A stretch of 38,503 nucleotides of DNA from Mycolicibacterium agri (GTDB lineage: Bacteria; Actinomycetota; Actinomycetes; Mycobacteriales; Mycobacteriaceae): NCBI RefSeq assembly GCF_002553505.1, contig NZ_PDCP01000055.1, forward strand, positions 1 through 38,503. The letters run 5' to 3'. Under the pieces are notes generated by a model that had not been told where the DNA came from, did not search any database, and saw nothing but the letters and a program-made list of their open reading frames with translations. Positions 6,212 through 16,600 of this stretch are shown here, piece after piece. Numbering within the stretch: the stretch's first letter is position 1; each line of letters opens with the position of its first letter. Position numbers and translations under genes: made by a program.

Positions 6212-8568
6212 ATCTGGCTCCTTCCGAGTTTGTTGTTGGCGTCATGGTTCGGCTCGGTCGGCTGGTCGAGGTCGGCAAGGGTGAAGTAGTTCTCTTCCTC
6301 CTGGACGAAGTGCAGCTGCAACAGCGCGTAAAGGCCGTACAGACAGGCGAGCAAGTCCTCCACTTGATCTTGCTGAATTCCGTTGCCGGCCTTGGCAAGC
6401 GCGATGTGAGTCCCGATCCGGTCGGACAGGCGCTGAATTTCGGCGTGGGTTCTGCTCATGGTGGCGGTCGCTTCGCCGCTACCGAGCGGACGGGCCAGCG
6501 ACGGGTAGAGCTGGAGCTCCTCCGCCCGTTCGTGGGGCAGCAGCTTGTCGGTGAGGAAGCTGTATGCCTTGACGAGCAGTTGCAGTGCTGCGGGGTCGCC
6601 GGAAACCAGGCTGTCAGCGCAGTCTCGCAGGAGGCCGATCGCGTCGCGAAGCTCGTCGTGTTCTGCGGCGAATCGGCGGAGCAGCTCTTCGGTTTCGGCG
6701 GCCAACTCGACCTCCGTCGCCGGATTCCCTTTGAGCGCGCGCAGCGCGTTGAGGATCACCGCGACGTCGATGCCCTCCTGCAGAAGTGCGCCGGCGGCGG
6801 GTGGCAGCCAACCGATCGCCGCGATCGCCATGGCGATCAGCGACAACGACATGCCGACGGCGGCGCTCTGCAGGGCGATCCTGCGCGACCAGCGGGCGAT
6901 GTCCATCGCGTCGGCGAGCCGATCCAGCCGGTTGGTGGTCAGCACGACGTCGGCGGCCTCCGACGAGGCTGTCGCGCCGCGTGCGCCCATCGCCACCCCG
7001 ACCGAGGCCGCCGCAAGGGCAGGGGCGTCGTTGACGCCGTCGCCGACCATGACGGTGACGGCGGCTTCCCGCTCTTCACGCACGGCAGCCACCTTGTCGG
7101 CCGGACTCTGCTGGGCGTAGACCTCGTCCAGTCCGAGCACGGTCGCGACCTCGCGGGCCGGCTCCGCGCGATCGCCGGTCAGCATGACCAGCCGATTGAT
7201 CCCGGCGATCCGCAGCCGCCGTATGGTCCGAGGGGCGTCCCGGCGCAGGGGATCTCGCAACAACACGGCGCCGACGGGGTCACCGTCGACACTGACCCAG
7301 GCGATGGCGGCGGAGTCCAACCTCGCCCGGTTCAACGCCGCCTTCGCCCACGCAGCGTCAAGAGCGTTGGTGGGCAGTTTGCCGACGCGGACTTTGCGGC
7401 CGGCCACGGTCGCGTGTACGCCTTCGCCCGGTTCTTCCACCACCTGCTCTGGAAGCGTCAACTGCAGCCCGCGGGCCAACGCCTCGGTGACGATCGCCTC
7501 GGCCAGCACGTGCGCCGACATCTGATCGACCGAGGCAGCGGCGCCGAGCACCTCGTCGACGTCGTGGCCTGGTGCGGTGAGGACCTCGACCACGGCGGGT
7601 CGGCCGATCGTCAGCGTTCCCGTCTTGTCCAGTACCAATGTCGTTGCAGAACCGAGGTTTTCGAGCGCGGCGCCGCTGCGGACCACGACGCCGAGCCGCG
7701 AGGCGCGCGACAATCCGGACACGATCGCCACGGGCGCGGCCAGCAGCAGGGGACACGGCGTCGCAACCACCAGCACGGCGACGGCGCGCACGGCGGTGCC
7801 GCTCACCAGCCAGGCGACACCGGCGGTCACCAACGTCAGTGGCAGGAACCACGCCGCAAGCCGGTCGGCGAGCCGCACGATGGGTGCGTTCTCGGCACTG
7901 GCCTGCTCGGCGAGTCGCACGATGCCCGCATACGTGCTCTCCGCCGCAGTGGCGGTGGCGCGCATCTCGAACGACGAACCCGCGTTGACAGCGCCGCTGC
8001 GGACCGGCTCACCTGCCGTCCGCTCGACATGCAAAGGCTCACCGGTGAGCATGGATTCGTCCAGCACCGCCGGCCCGAGCAGTCGACCGTCGACGGGGAC
8101 CACCTCGCCGGTGCCCACCAGAAGGAGGTCGTCCACCGCGACCTCGGCCAGCGGTACGACGGTCACCTCCGCTCCGATGCGGCGCCGGGCGAACCGGGGC
8201 GCGTGCGCCAGCAGGGCCCGTAGATCCTTGGAAGCACGGCGTTCCGCGGCCGCCTCGAGCGCCCGGCCGCCCGCCAGCATGACGGCGATCAAGGAGCCTG
8301 CGAGGTACTCTCCGACGGCCAGCGTGCCGAGCAGGGAGAGCACCGCGATGAGGTCCACTCCTACCCGCCCGTGTCGCAGCGCCGCGACCACCCATGCAAC
8401 GGCGGGTGCCAACGCGATCACGGTGCCGGCGATCCAGAAGCCGTCGGCCACCGCGAAAGACTTTGTCAACCAGGCTATTCCACCTGCGGTTAGCGCAAAG
8501 ACGGTCGCCCCGGCCAGCAGCGGTTCGACAGATACGTGTCGAGCGGTCAACAGGTTTCTAAATATCAT
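6208..8568 (-). CDS. P1B-type metal ATPase with C-terminal hemerythrin domain (P1B-5/Nia-like)
   Basis: This 786-aa P-type ATPase has no N-terminal CxxC metal-binding domain. Its parts in order are membrane segments from the N-terminus, the actuator motif LTGEP, the membrane metal motif TPCP (ATPCPLLLAAP, about residue 269), the phosphorylation motif DKTGTLT (about 312), MLTGDR and GDGVNDAPAL. From about residue 635 to 775 follows a hemerythrin-like domain with four His motifs (AEHDELRD, LPHERAEE, THAEIQR, HFVQEEENYF). TPCP plus a C-terminal hemerythrin is the mark of the P1B-5 group, described as Ni/Fe-responsive exporters. The hemerythrin may sense oxygen or iron. It overlaps the MgtA-like gene (ATGA), so it is co-translated third in the ppsA unit. 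Substrate not provable here. Confidence 0.88.
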   Translation of the reverse strand: MIFRNLLTARHVSVEPLLAGATVFALTAGGIAWLTKSFAVADGFWIAGTVIALAPAVAWVVAALRHGRVGVDLIAVLSLLGTLAVGEYLAGSLIAVMLAGGRALEAAAERRASKDLRALLAHAPRFARRRIGAEVTVVPLAEVAVDDLLLVGTGEVVPVDGRLLGPAVLDESMLTGEPLHVERTAGEPVRSGAVNAGSSFEMRATATAAESTYAGIVRLAEQASAENAPIVRLADRLAAWFLPLTLVTAGVAWLVSGTAVRAVAVLVVATPCPLLLAAPVAIVSGLSRASRLGVVVRSGAALENLGSATTLVLDKTGTLTIGRPAVVEVLTAPGHDVDEVLGAAASVDQMSAHVLAEAIVTEALARGLQLTLPEQVVEEPGEGVHATVAGRKVRVGKLPTNALDAAWAKAALNRARLDSAAIAWVSVDGDPVGAVLLRDPLRRDAPRTIRRLRIAGINRLVMLTGDRAEPAREVATVLGLDEVYAQQSPADKVAAVREEREAAVTVMVGDGVNDAPALAAASVGVAMGARGATASSEAADVVLTTNRLDRLADAMDIARWSRRIALQSAAVGMSLSLIAMAIAAIGWLPPAAGALLQEGIDVAVILNALRALKGNPATEVELAAETEELLRRFAAEHDELRDAIGLLRDCADSLVSGDPAALQLLVKAYSFLTDKLLPHERAEELQLYPSLARPLGSGEATATMSRTHAEIQRLSDRIGTHIALAKAGNGIQQDQVEDLLACLYGLYALLQLHFVQEEENYFTLADLDQPTEPNHDANNKLGRSQM

Positions 8569-11186
8569 CGCAGCACCCTAGGGGGTATGGGCAGTCGATC
8601 CGGATGGCTGAAACGTGCGGCGCGCCGATGTACCCGATGTTCGGGGCCGCGAGTACGGTGCGGTTGGTCGGCCAGCCGCATCGGGTCGGCGTAGAACATC
8701 ACCTTCGTTGCCTCAGCCAATACGAGGTACCCGATGGTGAGAGCGACGAGCGCTGCGAAGAATTGCCATGGCAGCGGTCTGAATCCGAGGTGGACACCCC
8801 ATGGAGACAAGGTGACGGCGATACCGGCCGCGATAACCGATAGCGTCGCAATGACGAGCACCCATGCCGGATGGCTGCGCAAAAACGGCACTTTCCTCGT
8901 GCGAATCGCAAAGATGATCAAAGTTTGAGTCGCCAACGACTCGACGAACCAGCCGGTTCGAAACTCGGTCGGTCCCGCGCGCAACACGCCCAGCATCAAA
9001 CCGAAGGTCAAGAAGTCGAAGAGCGAGCTGATTGGACCGAACGTCAACATGAATCTGCGGATGAACGCGATGTTCCAGTGCGATGGCGCATGGAGTTGGT
9101 CGTCGTCGACCCGGTCCATGGGTATCGCCAATTGCGAGGTGTCGTAGAGAAGGTTGTTGAGAAGGATCTGACTGGGCAGCATGGGTAGGAACGGCAGCAC
9201 AGCAGACGCCGCGGCCGCACTGAACATATTGCCGAAATTGCTTGATGTTCCCATCAACACGTACTTGATCGTGTTGGCGAAGATGCGCCGTCCCTCGGCC
9301 ACACCGGCCGCCAGAACATCGAGATCCTTGTCGAGCAGCACCACGTCGGCGGCATCCTTGGCCACGTCGGCTGCTGTATCGACCGAGATTCCGACGTCGG
9401 CGGCGTGAAGTGCCAGCGCGTCGTTGACGCCGTCGCCCATGAATCCCACCGACCGGCCGGTCCGGCGCAGTTCGGACACCAGCCGGGCTTTCTGCTCAGG
9501 TGAGATCCGGGCGAAGATGGTGTGATTGCGTGCCGCCGCCCGGAACTCGACGTCGTCCATGCCTTCGAGCTCGGCGCCGACGACGGTACCTTTTGAGCGT
9601 AATTCCAAATCGAGGCAGACCTTTTCGGCAACCTTCGGATTATCCCCTGTCGCGATCTTCATCTCGATACCGAGACCGGCCAGTTGCGCTAACGAGTTGC
9701 GCGCCGCTGTCTTCGGGTTGTCCGCGAAGACGAGAAACCCTTGGAGCCGCAATCCGGTCTCGTCGGCGGGGGTGAGTCGACTCAGCCCATCTGCGGGCCG
9801 GCTTGCCACCGCGACGACCCGTCTGCCGTTCGAGAACAATTCCGCCAGCGTGCCCGAAGCCGCAACCGGCACATCGACGCACCGCACAAGCATCTGTTCT
9901 GGGGCGCCCTTCATGACGAGCACCCGGCCGCACTCCGTCGCCACGAGTGCCGATGTAGCCCTTCTGACATGATCGAAAGGCACTGTGGCGAGGCGAGTTA
10001 CATTCGGAACCGGCTCTCGGCCACGCCACAAAGCAGCGTCGAGCTCGTTCGCGCTGACCCCACCGGCCGAAGGGTCCACGTCGGTGGCCAGCAACGCGGA
10101 TCGCAATACCGCTTCAGATCGCCGGCCGGCCGGGTCGACGACGTCGACCAAGTCGATCCGGCCCTCGGTGAGGGTTCCCGTCTTATCGGTGACCAGAATG
10201 TCGATGTCACCGAGATCCTCGATGCAGACCAGGCGCTTGACCAACACTTTGAGTTTGGCCAAGCGTCGTGAACCGGTCGCGAGACTGGTGCTGACGACAG
10301 CGGGCAGGAGTTGCGGGGTGATGCCGACTGCGATCGCCAGACCGAAAAGCGCCGAGTCGATCAGCGGCCGTCGCAGTAACACGTTGGTGACGATGATGAC
10401 GGCGGTAAGGATCAACGCTACTCGCAACAGAAGATAGGAGAACCGGCGCAACCCGACCTGAAAGTCGGTCTCCGGTTCGCGCTCGCCGAGATGTGTGGCG
10501 ATCCTCCCGAACTCTGTGTTCGCACCGGTCGCATAGACGACGCCCGTTGCCTCACCAGCGCTGACGACGGTTCCCATGAATGCGATGGCCTTCGCGTCGT
10601 CGACGCAGGCGCCGTCGGCGGGTTCACCGGATTTCTCTGCCGGGGTCGATTCCCCGGTCAGGATGCTCTCGTTGCATTCGAGTTCGTTGGTGTCGATGAG
10701 CCGGACGTCGGCCGGCACAAGCTCACCCATCTCCAGATGGATGACGTCACCCGGGACTAGTGCGGTGACGTCGACGCGGCGAAACTGACCGTCCCGTCGA
10801 GCCAGAGCCTCGTGGGTGATGGCCGAATGCAATGCTGCGGTGGCCCGTTCCGCGCGGTATTCGTTGACGAATCCCAACCCCACACTGACGAACAAGATGA
10901 TGCCGACGATGCTCGCCTGCGTGCTGTCGCCAATGAAGTACGCGAGCACGGCGGTGGCGGCCAGCAGCACAAGCACGGCGTTGTTGAATTGGCGGATCAG
11001 CACGGCCCACGCGTTGACTGCGTGGCTGCGGACTGAATTTGGGCCTAGAGCGGTGAGTCGGGCCGTTGCGTCGTCGGTGGACAAGCCGTCGACCGAGGTG
11101 TTCAGGACGGTCAGGACGTCATCAAGCGATAAAGCCGCGATGTCGCGGCGTCGCAGTCCGGTCGGGGAGGGCGCGGTCACGATCAC
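8565..11186 (-). CDS. MgtA-like P-type ATPase (P3B, magnesium transport type)
   Basis: This 873-aa cation ATPase has the N-terminal cation-ATPase segment (about 10-75), LTGEST, the membrane motif AVGITPQLLPAVV in place of the PEGLP of calcium pumps, and IEDLGDIDILVTDKTGTLTEG with the phosphorylated Asp at about residue 335. KGAPEQML and MGDGVNDALAL follow, then several C-terminal membrane segments and a basic tail. The TPQLLP and DILVTDKTGTLT context matches MgtA/MgtB, which take up Mg2+ at the plasma membrane. The GTG at 11186 overlaps the ppsA stop (GTGA), with GAGGCGG eight bases ahead; the longer frame to 11342 is ppsA shadow. Mg2+ supply would suit a unit making and using ATP and PEP. 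Specificity is inferred from family. Confidence 0.87.
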   Translation of the reverse strand: MIVTAPSPTGLRRRDIAALSLDDVLTVLNTSVDGLSTDDATARLTALGPNSVRSHAVNAWAVLIRQFNNAVLVLLAATAVLAYFIGDSTQASIVGIILFVSVGLGFVNEYRAERATAALHSAITHEALARRDGQFRRVDVTALVPGDVIHLEMGELVPADVRLIDTNELECNESILTGESTPAEKSGEPADGACVDDAKAIAFMGTVVSAGEATGVVYATGANTEFGRIATHLGEREPETDFQVGLRRFSYLLLRVALILTAVIIVTNVLLRRPLIDSALFGLAIAVGITPQLLPAVVSTSLATGSRRLAKLKVLVKRLVCIEDLGDIDILVTDKTGTLTEGRIDLVDVVDPAGRRSEAVLRSALLATDVDPSAGGVSANELDAALWRGREPVPNVTRLATVPFDHVRRATSALVATECGRVLVMKGAPEQMLVRCVDVPVAASGTLAELFSNGRRVVAVASRPADGLSRLTPADETGLRLQGFLVFADNPKTAARNSLAQLAGLGIEMKIATGDNPKVAEKVCLDLELRSKGTVVGAELEGMDDVEFRAAARNHTIFARISPEQKARLVSELRRTGRSVGFMGDGVNDALALHAADVGISVDTAADVAKDAADVVLLDKDLDVLAAGVAEGRRIFANTIKYVLMGTSSNFGNMFSAAAASAVLPFLPMLPSQILLNNLLYDTSQLAIPMDRVDDDQLHAPSHWNIAFIRRFMLTFGPISSLFDFLTFGLMLGVLRAGPTEFRTGWFVESLATQTLIIFAIRTRKVPFLRSHPAWVLVIATLSVIAAGIAVTLSPWGVHLGFRPLPWQFFAALVALTIGYLVLAEATKVMFYADPMRLADQPHRTRGPEHRVHRRAARFSHPDRLPIPPRVLR

Positions 11187-13468
11187 ACTTTCAACGCCGC
11201 CTCGAGCAGCAGCCGTCGTTCCGCGGCGGCGATCACGCGGCGTGCGGCGTCGGCAGCGTCGGGATTGACCGACACCGATGTGATGCCCATGCGAACCAGG
11301 TGTTCGGCGAAGGCGGGTTTGGTCGACGGTGCCTGCCCGCACAGCGACGACGTGATGCCGTGTTTGCGTGCGACGCTGATGATCTGGCCGATCGCATCGA
11401 GCACCGCCGGGTCGGATTCGTCGAACAACTCGGCGCAGACATCGGAGTCACGGTCGACGCCGAGCATCAACTGTGTCAGGTCGTTGCTGCCGATTGACAC
11501 ACCGTCGATGCCCATGCCGACGTATTCACCCAACCAGTGCACCACCGACGGGACTTCGGCCATCACCCAACGGTGCAGGCCTCGCTGCCGTCCCAGCGGG
11601 CTGGCGTCGACGAGCGAAAGGCATGCTTCCAGTTCCCACTTGGTGCGCACGAACGGGATCATCAACGCGACATTGGGGGATTTCTCGCGCACCCGCGCCA
11701 ACGCCTCCAGTTCGAGGGCGAACAAGTCGGGTTCGTTGATGTAGCGGTAGCAGCCGCGATAGCCGATCATCGGATTGTGCTCGACCGGCTCGTAGGTCTC
11801 GCCGCCCGCCAGGCCGCGAAACTCGTTGGTGCGGAAGTCGGTTGCTCGATACACAACCGGACGCGGGGCGAACGCGGCGGCGATGCGGCCGACCGAGGAC
11901 TCCATCTTGTCGACCAGCACGCCCTGCTCGCCGTGCGCGATGAGGTCACGCGGATGGCGACCACCGAGGGCCTCGGTCAGCATGAACTCGGCCCGAAGCA
12001 GGCCCACACCGTCGACAGCCTGCGCCGCAACGGTTTCCGCCGAGTCGGGCATGGCCAGATTCACATACACCTTGGTGGCCGTCACTTCGCTGAGCGTCTG
12101 CGCCGGTGCGCTGCGCTGCGTGACCGTCACCCTCGCCGTGGGTTCGGTGCGGCCTGAGACCACCTCACCGCGCGCGCCGTCAACGGTCACCGTCGTGCCG
12201 TCGTGCAGGTCGCGAGTCGCTGTCCTGGCGCCGACGATACACGGCACGCCCAACTCACGCGCCACGATCGCGGCGTGACAGGTCATGCCGCCGGTGTCAG
12301 TCACCAGTGCTGCGGCCCGGCGGATGGTGGGTAGCCAGTCGGGGTTGGTCATCTGCGCGACGAGGATCTCGCCTTCTTCAAGACGGTGGCCTTCGTCGGG
12401 CGCCGCGAGGACGCGAACCTTGCCCGACGCCGTCCCCGGTGCGGCGGCGAGCCCGCGGGCCAGCACCAGATGCTTGTCTCTGGGCGGTGGAGTGGTGTGG
12501 CCGAGCGTCGTGATCGGCCGGGCCTGCACCAGATAGGTCTTACCGTTCGAGATTGCCCATTCGGTGTCTTGCGGGCAGCGGTTGTGCCGCTCGGTCGCGA
12601 TGGCCAGTTCGGCGATCGACCGCAGTTCGTCGTCGGTCAGCACACGCGAATCGGCCTGCCCCTCATCGAGGTTGACGACGGTGTCGCGGCCGTCCGCGCC
12701 GCGCACGATCTTGAATGACTTGTGGCCCACCCGGACGTCGAGGGGTCGCAGCGTCTCCTTGGAGACGATGTAGGTGTCCGGTTCCACCGCGCCGGACACC
12801 ACGACCTCACCGAGGCCGAAGGCGGCCTCAATGACCACGCGATCTTGTGCGCCGGTGCTCGGGTCGGCGGTGAACGCGACGCCGGCCTTCTCGGAGTCCA
12901 CCATCTGCTGAACCACCACGGCCATCGCCGGGTCGGCGGTGAAGCCGCGGCTGGCGCGGTAGGTGATGACACGTGGGCTGAACAGCGACATCCAGCATCG
13001 AACCACCGCGTCCAGCAGTGCGTCGTCGCCGCTGACGTTGGTGATGGTGGCGTTCATGCCCGCGAACGAGGCATCTGCGCCGTCTTCGCCGGTCGCCGAC
13101 GAACGCACCGCCACCACGACACCGGGGCCCAGCGCATGGTAGGCGGCCAGGATCTGCTGCTTTATGGTGTCGTTGACCCCGGCCTTGTGCACCAGACCCT
13201 GCATCCGCTCGCACCGCTCACTGAGCCTGGCGGTGTCGGCGACATCGGCGAGCGCCTCGCGGTGCAGCGCGTTGAGTTCCTTTTCGACCCCGCCGGATCT
13301 CATCGAGTGCCGATAGCAGTCCCGCAGCAAGACGAAACCAGGCGGTACGGGCAGTTCGGCGGCGACAAGCTCGCCCATGTTCGCACCCTTGCCGCCCGCT
13401 TCTTCGGCGTCGCCGATCGTCAACGTCGATATGTCTCGCACGTACGCGACATCACTCGCAGCAGCCAT
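11183..13468 (-). CDS. ppsA: Phosphoenolpyruvate synthase
   Basis: This 761-aa protein makes PEP from pyruvate with ATP to AMP and phosphate, a cytosolic gluconeogenic step. The N-terminal ATP-binding part shows GGKGANMGEL (about residue 26), AVRSSATGEDGADASFAGM and QARPITT. The swivelling phospho-histidine domain has GGMTCHAAIVARELG with the catalytic His at residue 398. The C-terminal PEP/pyruvate domain has GVGLLRAEFML, ATDFRTNEFRGL and SIGSNDLTQLML. The length is normal for PpsA and shorter than for phosphate dikinases. I chose the ATG at 13468, where family similarity starts; the frame is open to 13633 through the promoter. It heads a coupled unit with the two ATPases, 81 bp from a DosR-like box shared with otsB1. 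The reverse direction is reported for some family members. Confidence 0.92.
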   Translation of the reverse strand: MAAASDVAYVRDISTLTIGDAEEAGGKGANMGELVAAELPVPPGFVLLRDCYRHSMRSGGVEKELNALHREALADVADTARLSERCERMQGLVHKAGVNDTIKQQILAAYHALGPGVVVAVRSSATGEDGADASFAGMNATITNVSGDDALLDAVVRCWMSLFSPRVITYRASRGFTADPAMAVVVQQMVDSEKAGVAFTADPSTGAQDRVVIEAAFGLGEVVVSGAVEPDTYIVSKETLRPLDVRVGHKSFKIVRGADGRDTVVNLDEGQADSRVLTDDELRSIAELAIATERHNRCPQDTEWAISNGKTYLVQARPITTLGHTTPPPRDKHLVLARGLAAAPGTASGKVRVLAAPDEGHRLEEGEILVAQMTNPDWLPTIRRAAALVTDTGGMTCHAAIVARELGVPCIVGARTATRDLHDGTTVTVDGARGEVVSGRTEPTARVTVTQRSAPAQTLSEVTATKVYVNLAMPDSAETVAAQAVDGVGLLRAEFMLTEALGGRHPRDLIAHGEQGVLVDKMESSVGRIAAAFAPRPVVYRATDFRTNEFRGLAGGETYEPVEHNPMIGYRGCYRYINEPDLFALELEALARVREKSPNVALMIPFVRTKWELEACLSLVDASPLGRQRGLHRWVMAEVPSVVHWLGEYVGMGIDGVSIGSNDLTQLMLGVDRDSDVCAELFDESDPAVLDAIGQIISVARKHGITSSLCGQAPSTKPAFAEHLVRMGITSVSVNPDAADAARRVIAAAERRLLLEAALKV

Positions 13469-13548
13469 GCGGCCACTCTCTTGCAGGGTGCCGCGGCGGC
13501 GTACCGTCCGAGGGCCACAGCCGCCCGGCCGAAGGTCACAAATGCCGA

Positions 13549-13562
13549 GGGCACTTGGTCCC
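13549..13562. promoter_or_regulatory. DosR-like box between ppsA and otsB1
   Basis: The plus strand reads GGGCACTTGGTCCC; the minus strand reads GGGACCAAGTGCCC and fits the consensus at all but two defined positions. It sits almost exactly midway, 81 bp from the ppsA start and 84 bp from the otsB1 start, so one site may serve both. Confidence 0.6.
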
Positions 13563-13646
13563 TTCCGCGCGACGAGTGACTTCCGACCCTTCCGTGCGGG
13601 CCGAGCACCGGTGACATGATGGCCGAAATCCATGAAGGGGAAGGCG

Positions 13647-16600
13647 ATGACGCTTCCGGTCTCCCTCGACCCGCGCTACCACGACGCGGTCATATTCGAC
13701 CTCGACGGCGTGGTGGCCGACACCGCCGCTATCCATACGGCGGCATGGAAAGCGGTCTTCGACGACTTCTTCGCGTCCAGGCCCGCGTCGCGATCTGAGG
13801 ACCACCGCGAGTTCACCCAAGACGACTACCGCAAATTCATCGGCGGCGCGACGAGCCGGAGCGGAGCCGCCAAGTTCCTCGCCGCACGCGGGATCTCGAT
13901 TCCGCCCGGGACCGAAAACGGCACCGATGCAGGAACATTGATCGGTCTGACGCATCGTGTGCAGCAGCTCTACATGCAGATGTTGGGCGAAGGCGTGCGC
14001 GTCTTCGAATCCACGGTCGAGTTCGTGCGGCAACTTCACGCCGTCGATATCGCGACAGCCGCGTTCTCCTCGAGCCTGAACTGCGCCGGTCTGCTGTCGG
14101 CAGCCGGGCTTTCCGAACTGTTCGCCGTCCGCGCGGGCGCGGCCGTGTTGTCCGAGGCGGCGAAGCGACTCGGGGTGGCGCCTGAGCGGTGCGCGATCGT
14201 CGCAGGCACGGCCGGCGGCGTTGCGGCGGGACGGCAGAGCGGCTTCGGCATGCTGATCGGCGTCGAGCGCAGCGGCAACGGCGAAGCGCTGCGCGAATCC
14301 GGGGCCGATGCGGTGGTGCCCGACCTCGTCGGCATCACCGTTCGACAGAGCTACCGCCGGCTTTCGGCCATGCCTGATGCACTCGAGTCGTACAGCCTGA
14401 TAGCGCCCCTGGCCGAGACTCGACGACCGGCGGTGCTGTTGGACTTCGACGGCACACTGTCGGAAATCGTCAGCGATCCCGGCGCAGCGACGATGCTTGC
14501 CGGTGCAGCCGGAATACTCGAATCGTTCGCCGCTTGCTGCCCGGTCGCGGTCGTCAGCGGCCGCGGTCTCGACGACATTCGGTCCCGTGTCGGCATATCC
14601 GGTGTCTGGTATGCGGGTAGCCACGGATTTGAATTGATGTCGCCCGACGGGTCCCGCCACGTCAATGACGCAGGCGCCGAAGCGGTCCATGACCTCGCCG
14701 GTGCCACCGCCGAACTGCGCACCGCCCTCGCGGGCATCCAGGGCCTGACGATCGAGGACAAGCGCTTTTCGGTCGCGGTGCACTACCGCAACACCGCGCC
14801 GGAAAACGTCGACGCCGTCGTCGCCGCTGTGCGCGGTGCAGCCCAGCGACACAAGCTTCGGGTCACGGGCGGCCGCAAGGTCGTCGAACTGCGTCCCGAC
14901 GTCGACTGGGACAAGGGTAAGGCGGTCGAGTGGATCCTCGACCGGATCGACGGGGCCGATCCGCTGTTGCCGATCTACATCGGCGACGACGTCACCGACG
15001 AAGACGCCTTTGATGCCATCCGTCACAAAGGTATCGGTGTGGCGGTCAGCGCCGCCGAGTCGGGGGACCGCAGATCGGCTGCGCGCTTCACCCTCGACGG
15101 TCCGGCCGCGGTCTGTCAGTTTCTCGCCCGTCTGACCGACCAACTCGCCTCCCAGCAGGACACGGTGAATGACGCGTGGGCGATGACGTTCGGCGGCTAC
15201 CGGCCGCCGGACGAGAAAGTACGAGAAGCGTTGTGCACGATGGGCAATGGTTACATGGCGGTGCGCGGCGCGGCTCCCGAATGTGCCGCAGGCGAGCTTC
15301 ACTACCCCGGGATGTACGTCGCGGGTGTCTACAACCGTCTCACCGACGAAGTGGCGGGCATGACGATCGACAACGAAAGCCTGGTGAACCTGCCGAACTG
15401 GTTACCGCTGACCTTTCGTATCGACGGTGGCCCGTGGTTCGACATCGATGACGTCGAGGCATCGTCATATCTGGTCACCCTCGATCTGCGACGCGCGACG
15501 CTGTGGCGCGACCTCACGTTCACCGACAGCGCCGGACGGACGACGCGACTCGTGCAGAGCCGGTTCGTCGCGATGCACCTTCCGCATGTAGGGGTGCTAC
15601 AGACGACCGTGCACGCGTGCGACTGGGCGGGGCGGCTCGAATTCCGCTCGATGCTCGACGGCGACGTGGCGAACCTCGGCGTCGAGCGGTATCGCAAACT
15701 GGCGTCCCGCCATCTGCAGATCACCGATATGCGCGAATTGTCAAACGATTCGGTGCTTTTGGCGGCAAGCACCGTGGAGTCGGCGATCGGCGTCGCGGTC
15801 GCCCAGCGCACCACAGTGCAGGGTCAGCACGTCGACGGCGCCCCGTCGCGGCGCTTCGTCAACGACTCCTCGCGGGTGGGACACCAGATCGCCGTCGACA
15901 TCGGGACAGGACAGTCGGTCACCGTAGACAAGGTGGTGACCGTGTTCACCAGCCGTGACCACGGAATCTCCGGTCCGGTCACCGCGGCGGAACGTGAGCT
16001 GGATCGGGTCGGCGGGTACCGCGACCTCACCAGGGGTCATCGGCTGGCATGGGCGCATCTGTGGGAACGGTTCAACATCGAAATGGGCCGCGACGCCGAC
16101 CTATTGCGGATAGTGCGACTGCACCAACTGCACATGCTGCAGACCCTGTCGCCTCATACCGCTGACCTGGATGTGGGGGTGCCCGCCCGGGGGCTGCACG
16201 GTGAGGCATACCGGGGGCATGTCTTCTGGGATGAGTTGTTCGTGTTCCCGGTGACGAACATGCGGCTGCCGAAGGTCACGCGGTCGCTGCTGATGTATCG
16301 CTATCGTCGTCTGCCCGAATCCCGCCTCGCTGCAAGGAAAGCCGGGTATACGGGCGCGATGTACCCCTGGCAGTCGGGTAGCGACGGCCGCGAGGAGAGT
16401 CAGCGGCTGCATTTGAACCCGCGATCCGGGCGGTGGCTCCCTGACGCGAGCGCACGGGCACACCACGTCGGCCTGGCCGTGGCCTACAACGTGTGGCAGC
16501 ACTACCAGGTGACCGGCGACATCGGATTCCTCATCGACTACGGCGCCGAGATGCTCGCCGAGATCGCCAGGTTCTGGGTCAGCCTGGCCAACTTCGACCC

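Noticed and set aside
6244..8223. Long open frame of 659 codons on the plus strand
   Set aside because: It lies antisense to the P1B-type ATPase, whose motifs are unmistakable; the translation is His/Gly/Arg-rich with no family character. High-GC antisense shadow.
13536..15302. 588-codon minus-strand frame upstream of ppsA
   Set aside because: It covers the otsB1 gene in antisense; no recognisable domains.
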